From: Chamaecrista fasciculata | Lineage: Eukaryota; Streptophyta; Magnoliopsida; Fabales; Fabaceae | Assembly: GCA_003254925.1 (NCBI GenBank) | Contig: QANZ01004973.1 | Location: 295,881 to 359,880 of the forward strand | Length of the DNA stretch: 64,000 nucleotides | Reading direction: 5' to 3' | Shown: positions 11,933-24,002 of the stretch, piece by piece | How positions within the stretch are numbered: the stretch's first letter is position 1 | How the letters are laid out: each line of letters opens with the position of its first letter | Made by a program: the position numbers and the translations under genes | Notes under the pieces: model-generated | The model's database searches: none | Told to the model about the DNA's origin: nothing | Seen by the model: the letters and a program-made list of their open reading frames with translations, nothing else

Positions 11933-14900
11933 ATGCAAGGAGCATCGTCAGGCATCGGTTATGGTCTGAAATATCAGGTTAAATTCAAAAACTCCGAATC
12001 TAATTCTTCCTCTTCATAATTTTAATCCTCATTTTCCCCCAATTTTCATTCCAGCTTTTCCTTTTTCAATCCGCAGGCTAGATGCTTATCAGACGTGAAA
12101 GCAGACACAGATCACACTAGTTTCCTCGCCGGGACTCTTAGTTTAAAAGAAGAAAATGAGGTATATGCTTAGTTTTCCCATCTATTCTCATGTGCTCCAA
12201 AGATGGTGAATCGTTGTTTTACAGGTACATCTGATTCGACTCTCGTCGAGTGGGACTGAATTATTCTGCGAAGGCTTGTTTTCGCACCCGAACGAGATCT
12301 GGGACCTTGTTTCCTGTCCTTATGATCAGCGGATCTTCTCAACCGTCTACTCTACTGGTAATTGATATCTTCTTTATTGCCTCCTCTATGTATTTATGTG
12401 CTCAGTGAGACGCCGACGAGTTTTGAATCTTTTTCAGATTGAGAATTGGTTAAAATGTTCGCATATATAAAGAGGACTTGCAAATCATCAGGCATTTGAA
12501 GAGCACTTTGTTAAGTTGTTAGAGTTTGGGAGTCATTTAGTCAATGAGTAGTGCAAATAAAGTGAAACAGAAAGAAAATTCTGTTTGATCCCAAAGATTT
12601 CTGAGCTATAATCTCATGGACTTTAGTAATTGATGAGTATACTGCAATAATTATGGTCTATAAACACGAGCTAGAAAGACTTCTAATGACCTTCATTTTC
12701 ATAAAGGTGAATCATTTGGAGCAGCAATATGGCAGATCCCTGAGCTATATGGCGAGCTAAATTCCCCTCAGTTGGAGAGAATTACCTCCCTTGATACTCA
12801 TGCTGGTAAGATTAAATGGTGAGTTGTGATGCCTACATGCAAATTTTTAGCTCTAGGGAAATATATCAGTTTTATCTTTTGCACTTCAAGTTTAATGTTA
12901 AGCCACTGCCATAGCTTTAGATTGTTATTCAAATATGCAGAGCTGTCAATACTGGAAAATAAAAAGGAAAAAAAAATAAAATATTGCTGTTGAGCAAGAT
13001 GTGATTTATCTGTTATATCCTAACAGTCGAATAATTTCTCCTGTTGTTTGGAGCAACTTTTTGTTGGTGCCCTGAGACATGTGCTTGTATGATCTTATTG
13101 TTTACTATATGCTTATTTCCCAGTTCAAATTCAATATCTAGATTCTGTTCTGTTGCTTACTTGCTGTGTGTTCACCACTGAACAGTATTCTTTGGTGGCC
13201 ATCTGGAAGGCATGATAAGCTAATCAGCATAGATGAAGAAAATCTGTGTTTGTGGAGCTTAGATGTTTCCAAGAAAACTGCACAGGTATGAAGTTTATGA
13301 AGTCCTTGAATCATGATTCACTCGCGTAGAACAATATGTTTATGCGTACTTGCATAGGAACATTCATGGGTACTAAATGGTGTTGTCATGTGCCATGACT
13401 AGTCAATTCACCACCATTTGTTTGTAAAGTTATCACTTCTTGAGAGGAGGAAGAAAACAATTTGATCCAGAGAAAGAGGGAGGATGTGAAAAATAATCCT
13501 TTCTGATGCAAATTGAGTAGATTGTTTCTTGCCTCTAGATATTAAAATTTTCAAAAAATGTATGATCTGTTAAATTGTTGAGTAAGAACAATTAATCAGT
13601 CTATAAATTCATTTGAATGTACAGAGCTTTAGATGATTTGAATCCATTGTTATTTGCTGCAAAGCATCTTATTTGTTATGAAAGTTCATTTTGAATTTGG
13701 GGTATTATGGAAAAGAAGAGGTGAATGGCTTTCCCTGAACAACCTTTGTGCTCCAGTTCAAGATAAAATTGGCTGACGATTGAACTTTTCATATTGACAT
13801 TGCTCCCTAATGGGTCTTATTTTGTCTATTTTATAAAAGGTTAATTATTTGGGTGAAAATATCAGCATCCATAGTCAATGCCAAAATCAATACAAGTCAG
13901 TGGTCAATCAATGAGGTTTTTATGGGGAGTTAGTCTCATATACATTGTGTACTTGAGAGTTTAGACTAAAGACCCAGGTTAAGATTTTAATGATTATGGC
14001 TCTATTGCCTTATCACTTTCACTATACATAGTTGTGAAGTGTCTTCTATTGATAAATTGTTAACTTGCTACTGCCATGCACTTTTGATTCTGACTTTTAT
14101 CCCATCCACCAAAAAAAAAAAAAAATACTAGGTGCAATCTAAAGATTCGGCTGGTATGCTGCATAACTTATCTGGAGGGGCATGGGATCCACATGATGTG
14201 AATTCTGTTGCCGCAACTTGTGAATCATCTGTTCAATTTTGGGATATTCGAGCAATGACGTATGTAAGCCTTATAAATTTTCTTGCTTTTGTGCTGTTAT
14301 ATGCTTTATAATGACATGAAAATCTTCCACCAGGTGAGTGCAAATGTGATCAAATCATTGGGTCTGTTCACTCCCTGAGAAAATGAGTTGATTTAGGGTT
14401 CTGTTAATTTTTCAATGCTTCCTTAATTTACAGAAAAAAAAAAGACTATTTATTTTTGTTTGATGTATGTTGTCAAATACTGTGGGCTTCCAAACGTAGT
14501 TATTGGACTTTGAAAGTCAATAAATAAGATTTGATGTTTTATTCATCATGGTTTGTTAAAATACTTGATTAATTTGAAGTTAAATATTTTTTATTTTATT
14601 TTATATTTTGGCGGGGGGTTGAGGGGTAAGAGAGGGGTATGAATTCCCAACAACCAATCAGCTTTAGTGTGAATTGCTGAACCTTTTCCATGTATTTTTT
14701 TATTGGTGGAAACCAAATATGGTTGGAGTGCATCATCGGAAATATTGTGTGACTTGTTTTTGATAATAGGATTCTTTCAATTTCAGGAAGGCTACTTCAA
14801 TTGAGTGTGCCCATGTACGAAATGTCGATTATCACCCTAAGAAGAAGCACATACTTGTAAGAGTTGATTTTTGTCAGCCTCCATATAGCTATTACGATAT

Positions 14901-15907
14901 GTGTGTGCATATTGCATACATTCACTTAATAGTTGTGATATATCATTTTTTGAGACAGAATGTTTTCACTTTCTGAAATTACCATAACTATTATTGGATA
15001 GATTGGCAACGCTTGTTGCTGACATTTTACTGTAATTATCTGCAGATACATCTGCTGTTTATAATTTGTTATCCTCCATGTATTACTATGTTTCATTTTG
15101 TATCACATGATCTTTTTTACTTTAACCACTCTGAGTTTATGGTAGAGAGCCACTTTGATACTGAGTTATAATAATAAATCCTATGATGAGAACTGTTCTT
15201 TGGTTGTTTCTAGCTGTCGTTGTTACTTACCTTACTCCTCCGATAAATATGATGTTGTTAAAAAAAAAAGCTTTTTGGTTCAAAAACGGCAAACACAGAG
15301 AAGGGGAAAATTGTATTGGGCATTTAGATATTGTGCTGGAGTTCTGATACCAGTTCTCTTTATTTAATAAGGCTGATACATTATATTGTGGTTATGACTT
15401 CTGATACTTATTTCTGAAATTTGCTCTTCTAAGAGTTGTTTAACAAGTGCAAATTACTGTCTTCTATGGTAATATGCTGTTCATATTGATAAAAATTGCC
15501 ATGACAGGTTACTGCAGAACATGAGTCTGGGATACGTATTTGGGATCTAAGGAAGCCGAAAGTGCCCATTCAAGAACTTCCAGGACATACACATTGGTAA
15601 CTACCCTCACATTTCTTTTTCAAGAACCATACCATGTTCCAAGTACTCCATAGTGAAAATTGAAAAAAAAAAGTAAGGAGAATAAGAGTAAAGAGAGACA
15701 ACTGTCAACTGCGGTATTTTCAGTGTTCCAAATGTTATTGTAATCATTCTTTAATGCTCACATGACTAGATTCTTGTTATACTTTTATGACAACGAATTT
15801 CTAATTGTTCCTATTTGTTTAACACTTCTGATTAGCAATCTTTGTTACTTGTATTACCAGGACATGGACTGTCAAGTGTAACCCTGAGTACGAAGGACTG
15901 ATCTTGG

Positions 15908-15959
<52 letters not shown>

Positions 15960-17229
15960 CATACACAGAAGCAACACTGAACTTATAGGAGGTCAGAGAG
16001 ACATTGATGAATATAGATTAGATCCCTGTAATTGATGTTCCAAAGGCTAAGCAACAGAAATTAAATCAAGTTGTACTGTATTTCACAGTATTTATTATTA
16101 TATTTATCATTTAATTAGTGCTATCCACATTATGTAAAAGAAATTAGTGTTAAAATTATACATATACAATTCTGAACTTATTTAATATTTAGATATATGT
16201 TTTATTCATTATTTTGAAAGTCTTCGTGTAATTTACTTGTTTCATTTTATGATCAAGTATAATATCATTAATACCTTTTGCAATATATTTAATAAATAAT
16301 AAATTGTTTTTAACTTTGTAAGAGCTGAATTTGAATTGTTTCTCTCTCAAGTTAAATGACCATCCAGTTTTTCATGACATTATTATTTGCAACTTTATGC
16401 AACTCGTAGTGGTCAATCACTTGTCTGAGTATTTCATGATTTATGTTCCAAATGTTATTTTGTCGGTTGGCAATTGTGTTGTAAATACAATGTTTCTGGG
16501 ATATTGTAGTTACTGTTGTTTTTGTCATGAAATGTGAATGTTGCAGAGTGCTGGTACAGACTCAACTGTCAACTTGTGGTTGGCTTCATCAAGCAATGAT
16601 GGGGCGAATTCACCTACCCGTTGGGTTGATCCATTACTTAACACATACAGTGATTACGAAGACAGCATTTACGGTAAGTTTTTGCATCAATTTTTTTTTT
16701 CAAATACTTGATCTTTATTGACTTCTACATGGCACTTTTTTGCTTCATGTTACAGGTCTTGTCTGGAGTTCTCGGGAACCATGGATTTTTGCATCATTAT
16801 CCTATGATGGAAGGGTAAGAACCACAAGCAAAACTGCATAATTCTTCATAATGCCTGCTTATAGCTAGCTCGATCTTGTTTTATTGCTTCTTTACATTCC
16901 ATTTGCATTTTCAATTGGCTTTCATTCAACATCAAATGAATTTTCTTCTTGGGAGGTACTGACAAGAGCGTGTACATTATTTGAGTGAATCAGACTTCAT
17001 GGTTTAAACACTTAATACACACAAATGGGAAATAGCTCTTTTTAACTATTTGTCACGTGATGGGGGCTTGATTGCAACACAATGAATTCGATCCTTTTCT
17101 GATCAAAGAGCTGTCACACATAAGGATGCGTTTGCAATTTTCTATGTTAATAATCTCCTTTGTTCCATGTATTTTCTTTTAAAACAGGTTGTTGTAGAAT
17201 CGGTTAAACCTTTCATCTCCAAAATATGA
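11933..17229 (+). CDS. DWA2: WD40 repeat protein, DWA2 / EIPR1 (TSSC1) type, 12 exons
   Basis: The exons are 11933-11977, 12077-12160, 12225-12357, 12707-12818, 13186-13285, 14132-14259, 14787-14856, 15508-15596, 15861-15906, 16547-16673, 16756-16814 and 17188-17229. All have GT-AG introns and consistent phase, giving 344 aa. The protein begins MQGASSGIGYGLKYQARC and contains WD-like units including HPNEIWDLVSCP, GAWDPHDVNSVAATCESSV with FWDIRAM, and IRIWDLRKPKVP. The final block is EPWIFASLSYDGRVVVESVK. It matches Arabidopsis DWA2 (At1g76260), a substrate receptor for CUL4-DDB1 ubiquitin ligase that dampens abscisic acid signalling. The animal orthologue EIPR1 interacts with the EARP/GARP vesicle-tethering complexes. 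The WDxR motifs (WDIR, WDLR) expected of a DDB1-binding protein are present. A CT microsatellite sits at the exon 9 donor. The start was chosen because the conserved N-terminus begins there. Confidence 0.92.
15911..15956. repeat. (TC)23 microsatellite at a 5' splice site
   Basis: A pure TC run of 46 bp starts at intron position +5, right after the exon 9 donor GTTT (15907-15910) of the WD40 gene. It is likely polymorphic in length. Confidence 0.95.
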
Positions 17230-19080
17230 AGGTTACAATATCATTGGCCTAGTAGCATTCGTCTGTCTTCTTGTTCTGTGTGTCACAGTACTTGCATGCC
17301 TCTCCTCCAGTTCTGGAATGGATTATTTCCAGGAAGACCTAACTTGTATTACATCATGTGTGGGTTTTGCGTGACTTTGAGATGAGAGTTTTCCTTTTTT
17401 TTCTTATTTAAAAAAAAATATTTTGGATTTTGGTTCCGTCAACCATATTATGTAATTCATCTTAGTCATTGCTTAATCAATGTAGCTACAGGTTATTGTA
17501 CCTCCAGTCATTCAAACTAACCCCTTTCCATATTGCCCTTGTTCAGTTAATGATTCTATTGTAATTGGAAATCGGGGAGAAATCCTGTAGGTATTGGACT
17601 TACCATACTTTTTTCCTGGCAAATTGAATGAAGTATGTGTCTTGATAATTATAAGCCTTGTTTGATGTTTGTCGGTAGGTTTTATTCTAGCGGTTGGCAG
17701 TGGCGGGAATTATTTAAGCTATAGACCAATTAAAAAGTATTTGCTAAAAGATTTATCACGGAATAAAGGTGTCCTTTTTATATTTGTATAACCTGTTTAT
17801 TGAATATATATATAATAAAAAAAACATATCATAAACATTAAACAGAAAACAATTGTTTTGATTTTGGACTTATGGAGAGATAGGGTGGAAATCTTGTAGG
17901 TAGTGAAGTGACAGTTAGAGCTTATCCAACACGTAGGCAAAGTTGCTTATGTTTAACACGTACCAAGCAAAATGACCAAGAATTTTATTGCCAAAGTTCT
18001 CTCTACACGTCAGCACCCTCTCACTAGAGGAGTCAACTTATTACTTATCCACATCTTCGCATTCTCATGGTCAACAGGTGTGTTGACATGTCATTAGCGA
18101 GAAATTTTCTGCCACGTGGCGATGTTGGTTTATAGCGTGGAAGAAAAGATGTGGAAGAGTATAGTGGATAAGGTAGAGAAGAAGAACAATTCTCTTTCCA
18201 ACGGAGATTGAGGTAACTGTCTCGTTTTCCTGACCATGTTTTCATACGGAAGTTTCTTCATGTTTTTTTTAATAGGTACTATAATATTTTTCATTTGACA
18301 AAATTAAGAATATTTTTCTTTCGGAAAATTAAAATATAATTAAATTGGAACTGACAACAAATTAGAAATGATCAATTATCTAATGAATTAAAAAAATTAT
18401 TATTTTTAATAATTCATATTACTAAAAGTAAAGCTCGTGAATGGTGATATTGTAAAAAAAATAAAGAATAATTATACTAATAATTTAATTATTAAAAAAT
18501 TATTGAATTATTAATTTAATTTTAAAAAAATTAAAATATGTAATCTAATTTTTAAAAGATCATAATAATATATTTATTAAATATTTTATAGACTAAATAT
18601 TAAATAATATAAATTTTTTTTTTGTATAAAAAACTTTTGATAAGGCATCTTCTAATTTTTTTTTGTATAATTTAATGATTATTATTATTTATTAAATATT
18701 AACACAATATTAAACACATGATTTATATATTTTTATATACAAAGCTAACTAAAACATGTGAAACTTAAAAAAAACAATCAATATCTTATTATTTAGAGAA
18801 AAAGTTATTGTTATGCTTTAAAAAGTTCAATTTTTCTATCATTTGTCATTTCCTTTAAATGCCACTTGTATGGAAATAAAATACTATCTTTTTATCTCAT
18901 TTAAAATGATGATTAAAAAGAGAGAAAGAAACAAGTATTGATTTGATTTGGCAATAATAAATTTTGTAGCATTGCCTCTCAGAAAAAAAATTTAAATATG
19001 AGAATAAATTAATTATATAATGAAAAGAAAATCCAGAATTTCTAAGCCAATAAGGAAACAGATGGCGGTTGAAGCTTTGA
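17230..19080. other. 3' UTR of the WD40 gene, then AT-rich intergenic DNA
   Basis: The first few hundred bases after the stop are the likely 3' UTR. The block 17900-18245 is less AT-rich and contains G-box and GATAAG-like motifs but no credible gene. 18260-19060 is very AT-rich, with nothing recognised. Confidence 0.45.
18111..18120. promoter_or_regulatory. Palindromic G-box GCCACGTGGC
   Basis: This is a perfect 10-bp palindrome with the CACGTG core bound by bZIP and bHLH (PIF-type) factors. CTTATCCAC (18044-18052) and GTGGATAAG (about 18163-18171) flank it as inverted I-box-like motifs. It lies about 1.3 kb upstream of the ESV1 ATG. A regulatory role is inference only. Confidence 0.35.
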
Positions 19081-19097
19081 CACGTGGGGTTATAAAA
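19081..19097 (+). promoter_or_regulatory. Likely ESV1 core promoter: G-box plus TATA
   Basis: CACGTG (19081-19086) is followed by TATAAAA (19091-19097). This predicts transcription from about 19125 and a 5' leader of roughly 280 nt before the ATG at 19404. The close G-box/TATA pairing fits light or clock control of a starch gene, which is an inference. Confidence 0.45.
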
Positions 19098-19387
19098 ATG
19101 GAGTTAGGGATTCAGAGAAATTGAGGGACTCTTTTTTTTTTTTTTGGCTGACGTGTATTGTATTTTGATGGAAGCCCAAAGCCGATTCTCACCCACAGCC
19201 TCCCCCACCCTCGTTTTCTCTCTCTTCGTCTAAGTTCAAAATTGGGTCTCCATTTCACTCTTCACTCTTCATAGCCGCCGTCAAATATCTCAAATCAAAG
19301 ATCTTCGGGTGATCTCATTTTTTAATTTCTTAATCTAAAATACTCAGTGCTCCAGTGTTCTTCTTCCTCTTACCTTCTCACTTGTCA

Positions 19388-19420
19388 ATGCCATTTTTTA
19401 TTAATGGCGGCGACTTCTAA
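19388..19420 (+). other. Short uORF overlapping the ESV1 start
   Basis: ATG at 19388 opens a 10-codon frame ending TAA at 19418-19420. It overlaps the main ATG (19404-19406) in another frame. If translated, it would force leaky scanning and reduce ESV1 initiation. The ATG has only moderate context. Confidence 0.5.
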
Positions 19421-22400
19421 ATCTTTCTCTGCACAATTTGATTTCAAGCTCAAAGGACGTTTGCTTCCTCTTCAAAATAAGCGTAAAAATGATACATTCG
19501 ATCCTAGAAAGTGTAGAAAGTTGTGCTTTGAGCGTGACCGAGTCCGAGTTAGCCAAGTCACTTGCTGTTGTTCCGACTCAGTAACCCCAATTCGGAGTGC
19601 CAGCTGCGAGAAGAACGAAGAATGGCGGTTCAGAGTTCGAGTTCAAGCCTCTACTGGAATGCCTTTTGCTTCTTCACAGTACCTATCGAATCTTAATCTA
19701 TTTCCATTCTCAAACTTTTGTAATGTCGCTGTTGCATGGCCTCAGTTTATGACTCTATCATGAAATTCATATAATTTAGGTCTTCCCAATGGCGTTTTTC
19801 GGTTGAATTCTTTGTGGAGGATATATTAGCAATTCAAGTGTAGTGCCTAAGATAGTTAGCGTTATGAACAAGAAATTTGGCTAGTGTCCCTTGCAGATTT
19901 TTTCTATTTGTTCCGTGCCAATATATTTTGTTATATTTTGTTAAACGAGCTCTATAACTTTTGAAAACCCACACTTTTGCATGGTTCTGAATCTGAATCT
20001 ATGTAAATTTAACTCACTGTTGTCATCATGTAATATTCATCAACTCTAGTCTACTAATATTGAGTTCTCAACATCTATGCCAATAATCACTTCTTGTGTT
20101 TGAATTGTTACGAGTTTAAAATGAAAATCATGATTAATAAACTTTCTTTTTCATACCTTTTTTTCTCAACAAAAAAAACTATGCTTCATATTGTTAAATA
20201 GATGATAATGCTACATGTTTAACTCCTTGTTAATACTTTTTGTGAACAACTGTAAAATCTTCATAATAATTATGCTGCATTATGTCCATAGATCCTTTGT
20301 GAAGCAAGAAAAATTCTATCCTCGTTGTACTCCAAGAAATTCTGGTCCTCAATCACGTGATACTCCGCCAAAAAGAGGTAGCTTATTATTGATATATATA
20401 TATATACATATATATGTNGATTATGCTGCATTATGGCCATAGATCCTTTGTGAAGCAAGAAAAATTCTATCCTCGTTGTACTCCAAGAAATTCTGGTCCT
20501 CAATCACGTGATACTCCGCCAAAAAGAGGTAGCTTATTATTGATATATATATATATACATATATATGTTTTTTACTTTATGATAGTCATTCAACCTTATA
20601 AAATTTTAAATTAGTCAATAATTGAATCTAAAATGTCATTCCTGTCCATGTTCATTGGTTTATTCATAGACACGGGTATAGCAAATGAGAAGGACTGGGG
20701 TATCAGCTTGTTCAACGAAAATGTAAACGAGTCTGGCACTAATGAAGATGGGAGTACCTGGTACAGGGAAAGTGGTGAAGAACTGGGCAAAAATGGATAT
20801 AGATGTAGATGGACAAGGATGGGAGGTCAATCCTATGATGGTTCTTCAGAATGGAAAGAAACGGTAGTTATAATTTTTTATATTTAATTTGCAAGTTTCA
20901 ATGATAAAAAAAATACGTTTGGGCAATTATATTTTGATGTAATATTTTGAGTGCATACTTATTAAGATGTGTCTTAACGTTTTCTTTGCTTTCTTATACT
21001 AAGGGTGGTCATGTTTGATACCTTCTAATGATAAAACTTTTGAGGGAACTTTGGAAGTTATTATGTATGGATGTTTGGGAGTATGCATTTTAGAAACATT
21101 TTATATTTTATGATTCATTCTATGGTAAGTCATTGTTATGTTGTAACTTGTAAGTTTTATTTCTTCCAATTTGTTTTTTGTTATACTTGAAAGCTGGGTA
21201 GTTTGTGTATATTGGTTTGTTTGTATTGAGTATGTTACAGTTGAATTTTTTAAATCCTTCTCAAGTAGGCTTCAATATAACTAAATTTCAAGTATGTTTT
21301 GTTGATTGTTTTTTATAACTCCATCAATATCACATCCCAGGTGGATTCATTTAATTGGCTTTATTGATCTAATTGACAGTGGTGGGAGAAGAGCGATTGG
21401 ACTGGATATAAGGAGTTAGGTATGGAACTTCCTTTTTGTTTGCTAGATAAGCTTGGAATTATGTAAAGTTGAATCTATTGTAGATAGTTTGTGTAATTCT
21501 TACATATTAGCACAAATATAATAATTGATTTTATCATACTAGTGTGAGAGTAACACTTGGTCGATTAATAAAATCCTTTATATACATGCTTATTTTTCAC
21601 ACGTTAGGTCCAATTTCAGAGGTTAAGTTTCTGTTACTAGAGTAAATGGTACCACTTGGCTCCATTGTGTTTGATACGTATGTATTTCATGTGCAATATT
21701 TTGATTTTTGAATGAAATGATTGCATCAAGGGCACACAGATGATATCAAGATAGTTTTCATAAATTAAATGAATAAAGTTGTACTATTGACAAGTTGATT
21801 TTGAGGTCATTGAAACAATGGCTAACATCCAACCCCATTGAACCTCTCTCTGAGTTAACTGTTATCATCAACTATAATTTCACCAAATTCACTAATATGT
21901 CAGTGCTTTTGATTTTCTTTTTCTCTTCATTTTTGTTTTTTAAAGGTGTGGAAAAATCTGGTCGGAATGCTGAGGGTGATTCATGGTGGGAAACATGGCA
22001 AGAAAACCTTCAACAAGATGAATGGAGGTTATAGCTTTTAGTTTATTGTTTTCTGCTCGTTGAAATTGAATAAATCCTTAAACGCCTTAATAAGTCTTGC
22101 ATGTTTGACATTACAGTAACATTGCAAGAATTGAAAGGAGTGCACAAAAACAAGCAAAATCAGGAACTGAAAATGCTGGATGGTATGAAAAATGGTAAGT
22201 TGATATAATGGTTTTCATCAAATGTTGGTTTCTATATCCCTTAGCAATTACTTTTTACAATTATTGACTGTTCAATTTGGTTAGGTGGGAAAAATATGAT
22301 GCTAAAGGCTGGACCGAGAAAGGGGCACATAAGTATGGTAGACTAAATGAACAGTCATGGTGGGAAAAATGGGGGGAACATTATGATGGAAGAGGATCTG

Positions 22401-23824
22401 CGCTTAAATGGTGAATTTTATTTATCATTTCAACCTTGACCTGTATTGCAATTTCATGTATTATATACTGTACAGTTTACATGTTTTGGAATAGTTAGAT
22501 CAACAAAAATTTGCATGATAATTGAGGGAATTGTATTTTGCATTTATTTGAAGTAACTAGACGCTTCTTGGTTCTTATTTTAGCAATTGTGTTATTTAAT
22601 TGCATTGATGGATTAATGCTTATCTAATATGTTAAGTGTGAATTGCAATTTCTCATGGTCAGATGGTAGAATCAAAATCCTTGTACATGTGAATGAGTCT
22701 TAAATTATGATAAAATTTTTGATATTGTAGTATTGTTTTGTTTTACATTATTTATTGGTATTTTTGTTCCCCTCCAAACTTTTTTGTCTAGTTTATAATG
22801 AGAAGTTTAGTTATTTTAATTTTGCAGACAAGGGAACTTAGACCAAGTTCTCCAAAGTTTTAGCCTAAAGTTTCACTCACTTTTATGTCAGATCTGAATT
22901 GTCTTCTCTTTTACTTGTTTACTTACTCAGGACAGATAAATGGGCTGAAACTGAACTTGGAACAAAATGGGGAGACAAGTGGGAGGAGAGGTTTTTTGAA
23001 GGCATAGGTTCTCGTCATGGAGAAACATGGCACGTATCTCCCAGCAATGATCGTATGTTCTCTAATTTTGGTTTATTATTTTAATACCTTCTCTTACTTT
23101 CACTTCATATTTGTTTACTACAATGCAACAACTATTTGTCATATATTTTCATTCTATTTGAAATTTTCCTTAGAGCTTCTATAGATAGTCTTGATCATTT
23201 TGTTTACACTTCTAAGATATCATATTTGGTTTCATTGTGTCATAGCTTAAATAAAAGTTAATTGGTTTTTGGTTTTAACAGGTTGGTCAAGAACTTGGGG
23301 AGAAGAACATTTTGGAAATGGGTATGGAATCAAAGTCTATCATATACATTGAATATTACATAAGCCATAAATTTTAAGTATTTTGCACTTGATGGTTGAA
23401 ATATTTGTAGGGTGTGTTTAATGTCATTTGGCTAATATATTAGAATTTTGACCATATCAGGAAAGTCCATAAATATGGAAACAGTACAACTGGTGAAAGC
23501 TGGGATATCGTTGTGGACGAGGAAACCTATTATGAGTAAAGATTTGTTTTTCTCTTTCTATTAACGACATATGAATATTTTGTTTATTGGTTTGAAATTG
23601 ATTTATTAAATAATTGTATATTGATTTTGTTTTAATTTGAATTTGTGTGAAGGGCGGAGCCTCATTATGGATGGGCGGATGTGGTGGGTGATTCAAGTCA
23701 ATTACTCTCCATTGAACCTCGGGAGAGGCCACCTGGTGTTTTTCCCAATATCGATTTTGGTTCACCACCATCAACAACTGATCCTGATGACCCACCACCA
23801 CAACAAATGTCCCCTTTGCAGTGA
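19404..23824 (+). CDS. ESV1: EARLY STARVATION 1, plastid starch-binding Trp-rich protein, 11 exons
   Basis: The exons are 19404-19678, 20292-20377 (duplicated at 20443-20528), 20670-20863, 21380-21419, 21946-22027, 22117-22194, 22285-22410, 22931-23052, 23282-23321, 23461-23535 and 23653-23824. Counting exon 2 once gives 429 aa in consistent phase, close to the 426 aa I recall for Arabidopsis ESV1. The first ~90 residues (MAATSKSFSAQFDF, then Ser/Arg/Lys-rich) look like a chloroplast transit peptide. From about residue 125, Trp/acidic units repeat: WWEKSDWTGYKELG, DSWWETWQE, WYEKWWEKYDAKGWTEKG, SWWEKWGEHYDGRG, DKWEERF and WSRTWGEEHFGNGKVHKYG. The tail is Pro-rich and ends MSPLQ. ESV1 and its relative LESV bind glucan in the granule and control phosphorylation and degradation. 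The short N-terminus favours ESV1 over the longer LESV. Keeping both exon 2 copies would break the frame. Confidence 0.93.
20269..20568. repeat. 149-bp direct duplication around a single N (probable assembly artefact)
   Basis: 20269-20417 and 20420-20568 are almost identical (one visible difference, GTCCATAG versus GGCCATAG). Each carries all of ESV1 exon 2 and the following TA-rich intron start, and a lone N at 20418 sits between them. Two contig ends sharing an unmerged overlap would give this picture. A real exon duplication would shift the frame, because the exon is 86 nt. Confidence 0.85.
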
Positions 23825-23940
23825 ACACTTGCTCTTAACTTTTTAAGCGATCATGTTTTTGTTTTATATTTTTTCAGTCATGTTTCAATTATTATATTGT
23901 GGGAAATTTTTGTGTAAAGATATATTGTTGGTGGATTAAT

Positions 23941-24002
23941 NNNNNNNNNNNNNNNNNNNNNNNNNNNNNNNNNNNNNNNNNNNNNNNNNNNNNNNNNNNN
24001 NN
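23941..24002. other. Assembly gap (62 N) next to poly(T)
   Basis: The N run is followed by about 18 T. It lies between the ESV1 3' end and the convergent fucosyltransferase gene. Confidence 0.98.

Noticed and set aside
19347..19403. Upstream GTG start giving a longer ESV1 N-terminus
   Set aside because: There is no in-frame ATG in this extension. The first in-frame ATG (19404) gives a normal transit peptide (MAATSKSF).
20292..20528. Genuine tandem exon duplication in ESV1
   Set aside because: The near-perfect identity including intron, the intervening N and the resulting frame break favour an assembly artefact.
23457..23828. 123-codon minus-strand frame opposite ESV1 exons 10-11
   Set aside because: It is antisense to well-supported exons and crosses their splice sites.
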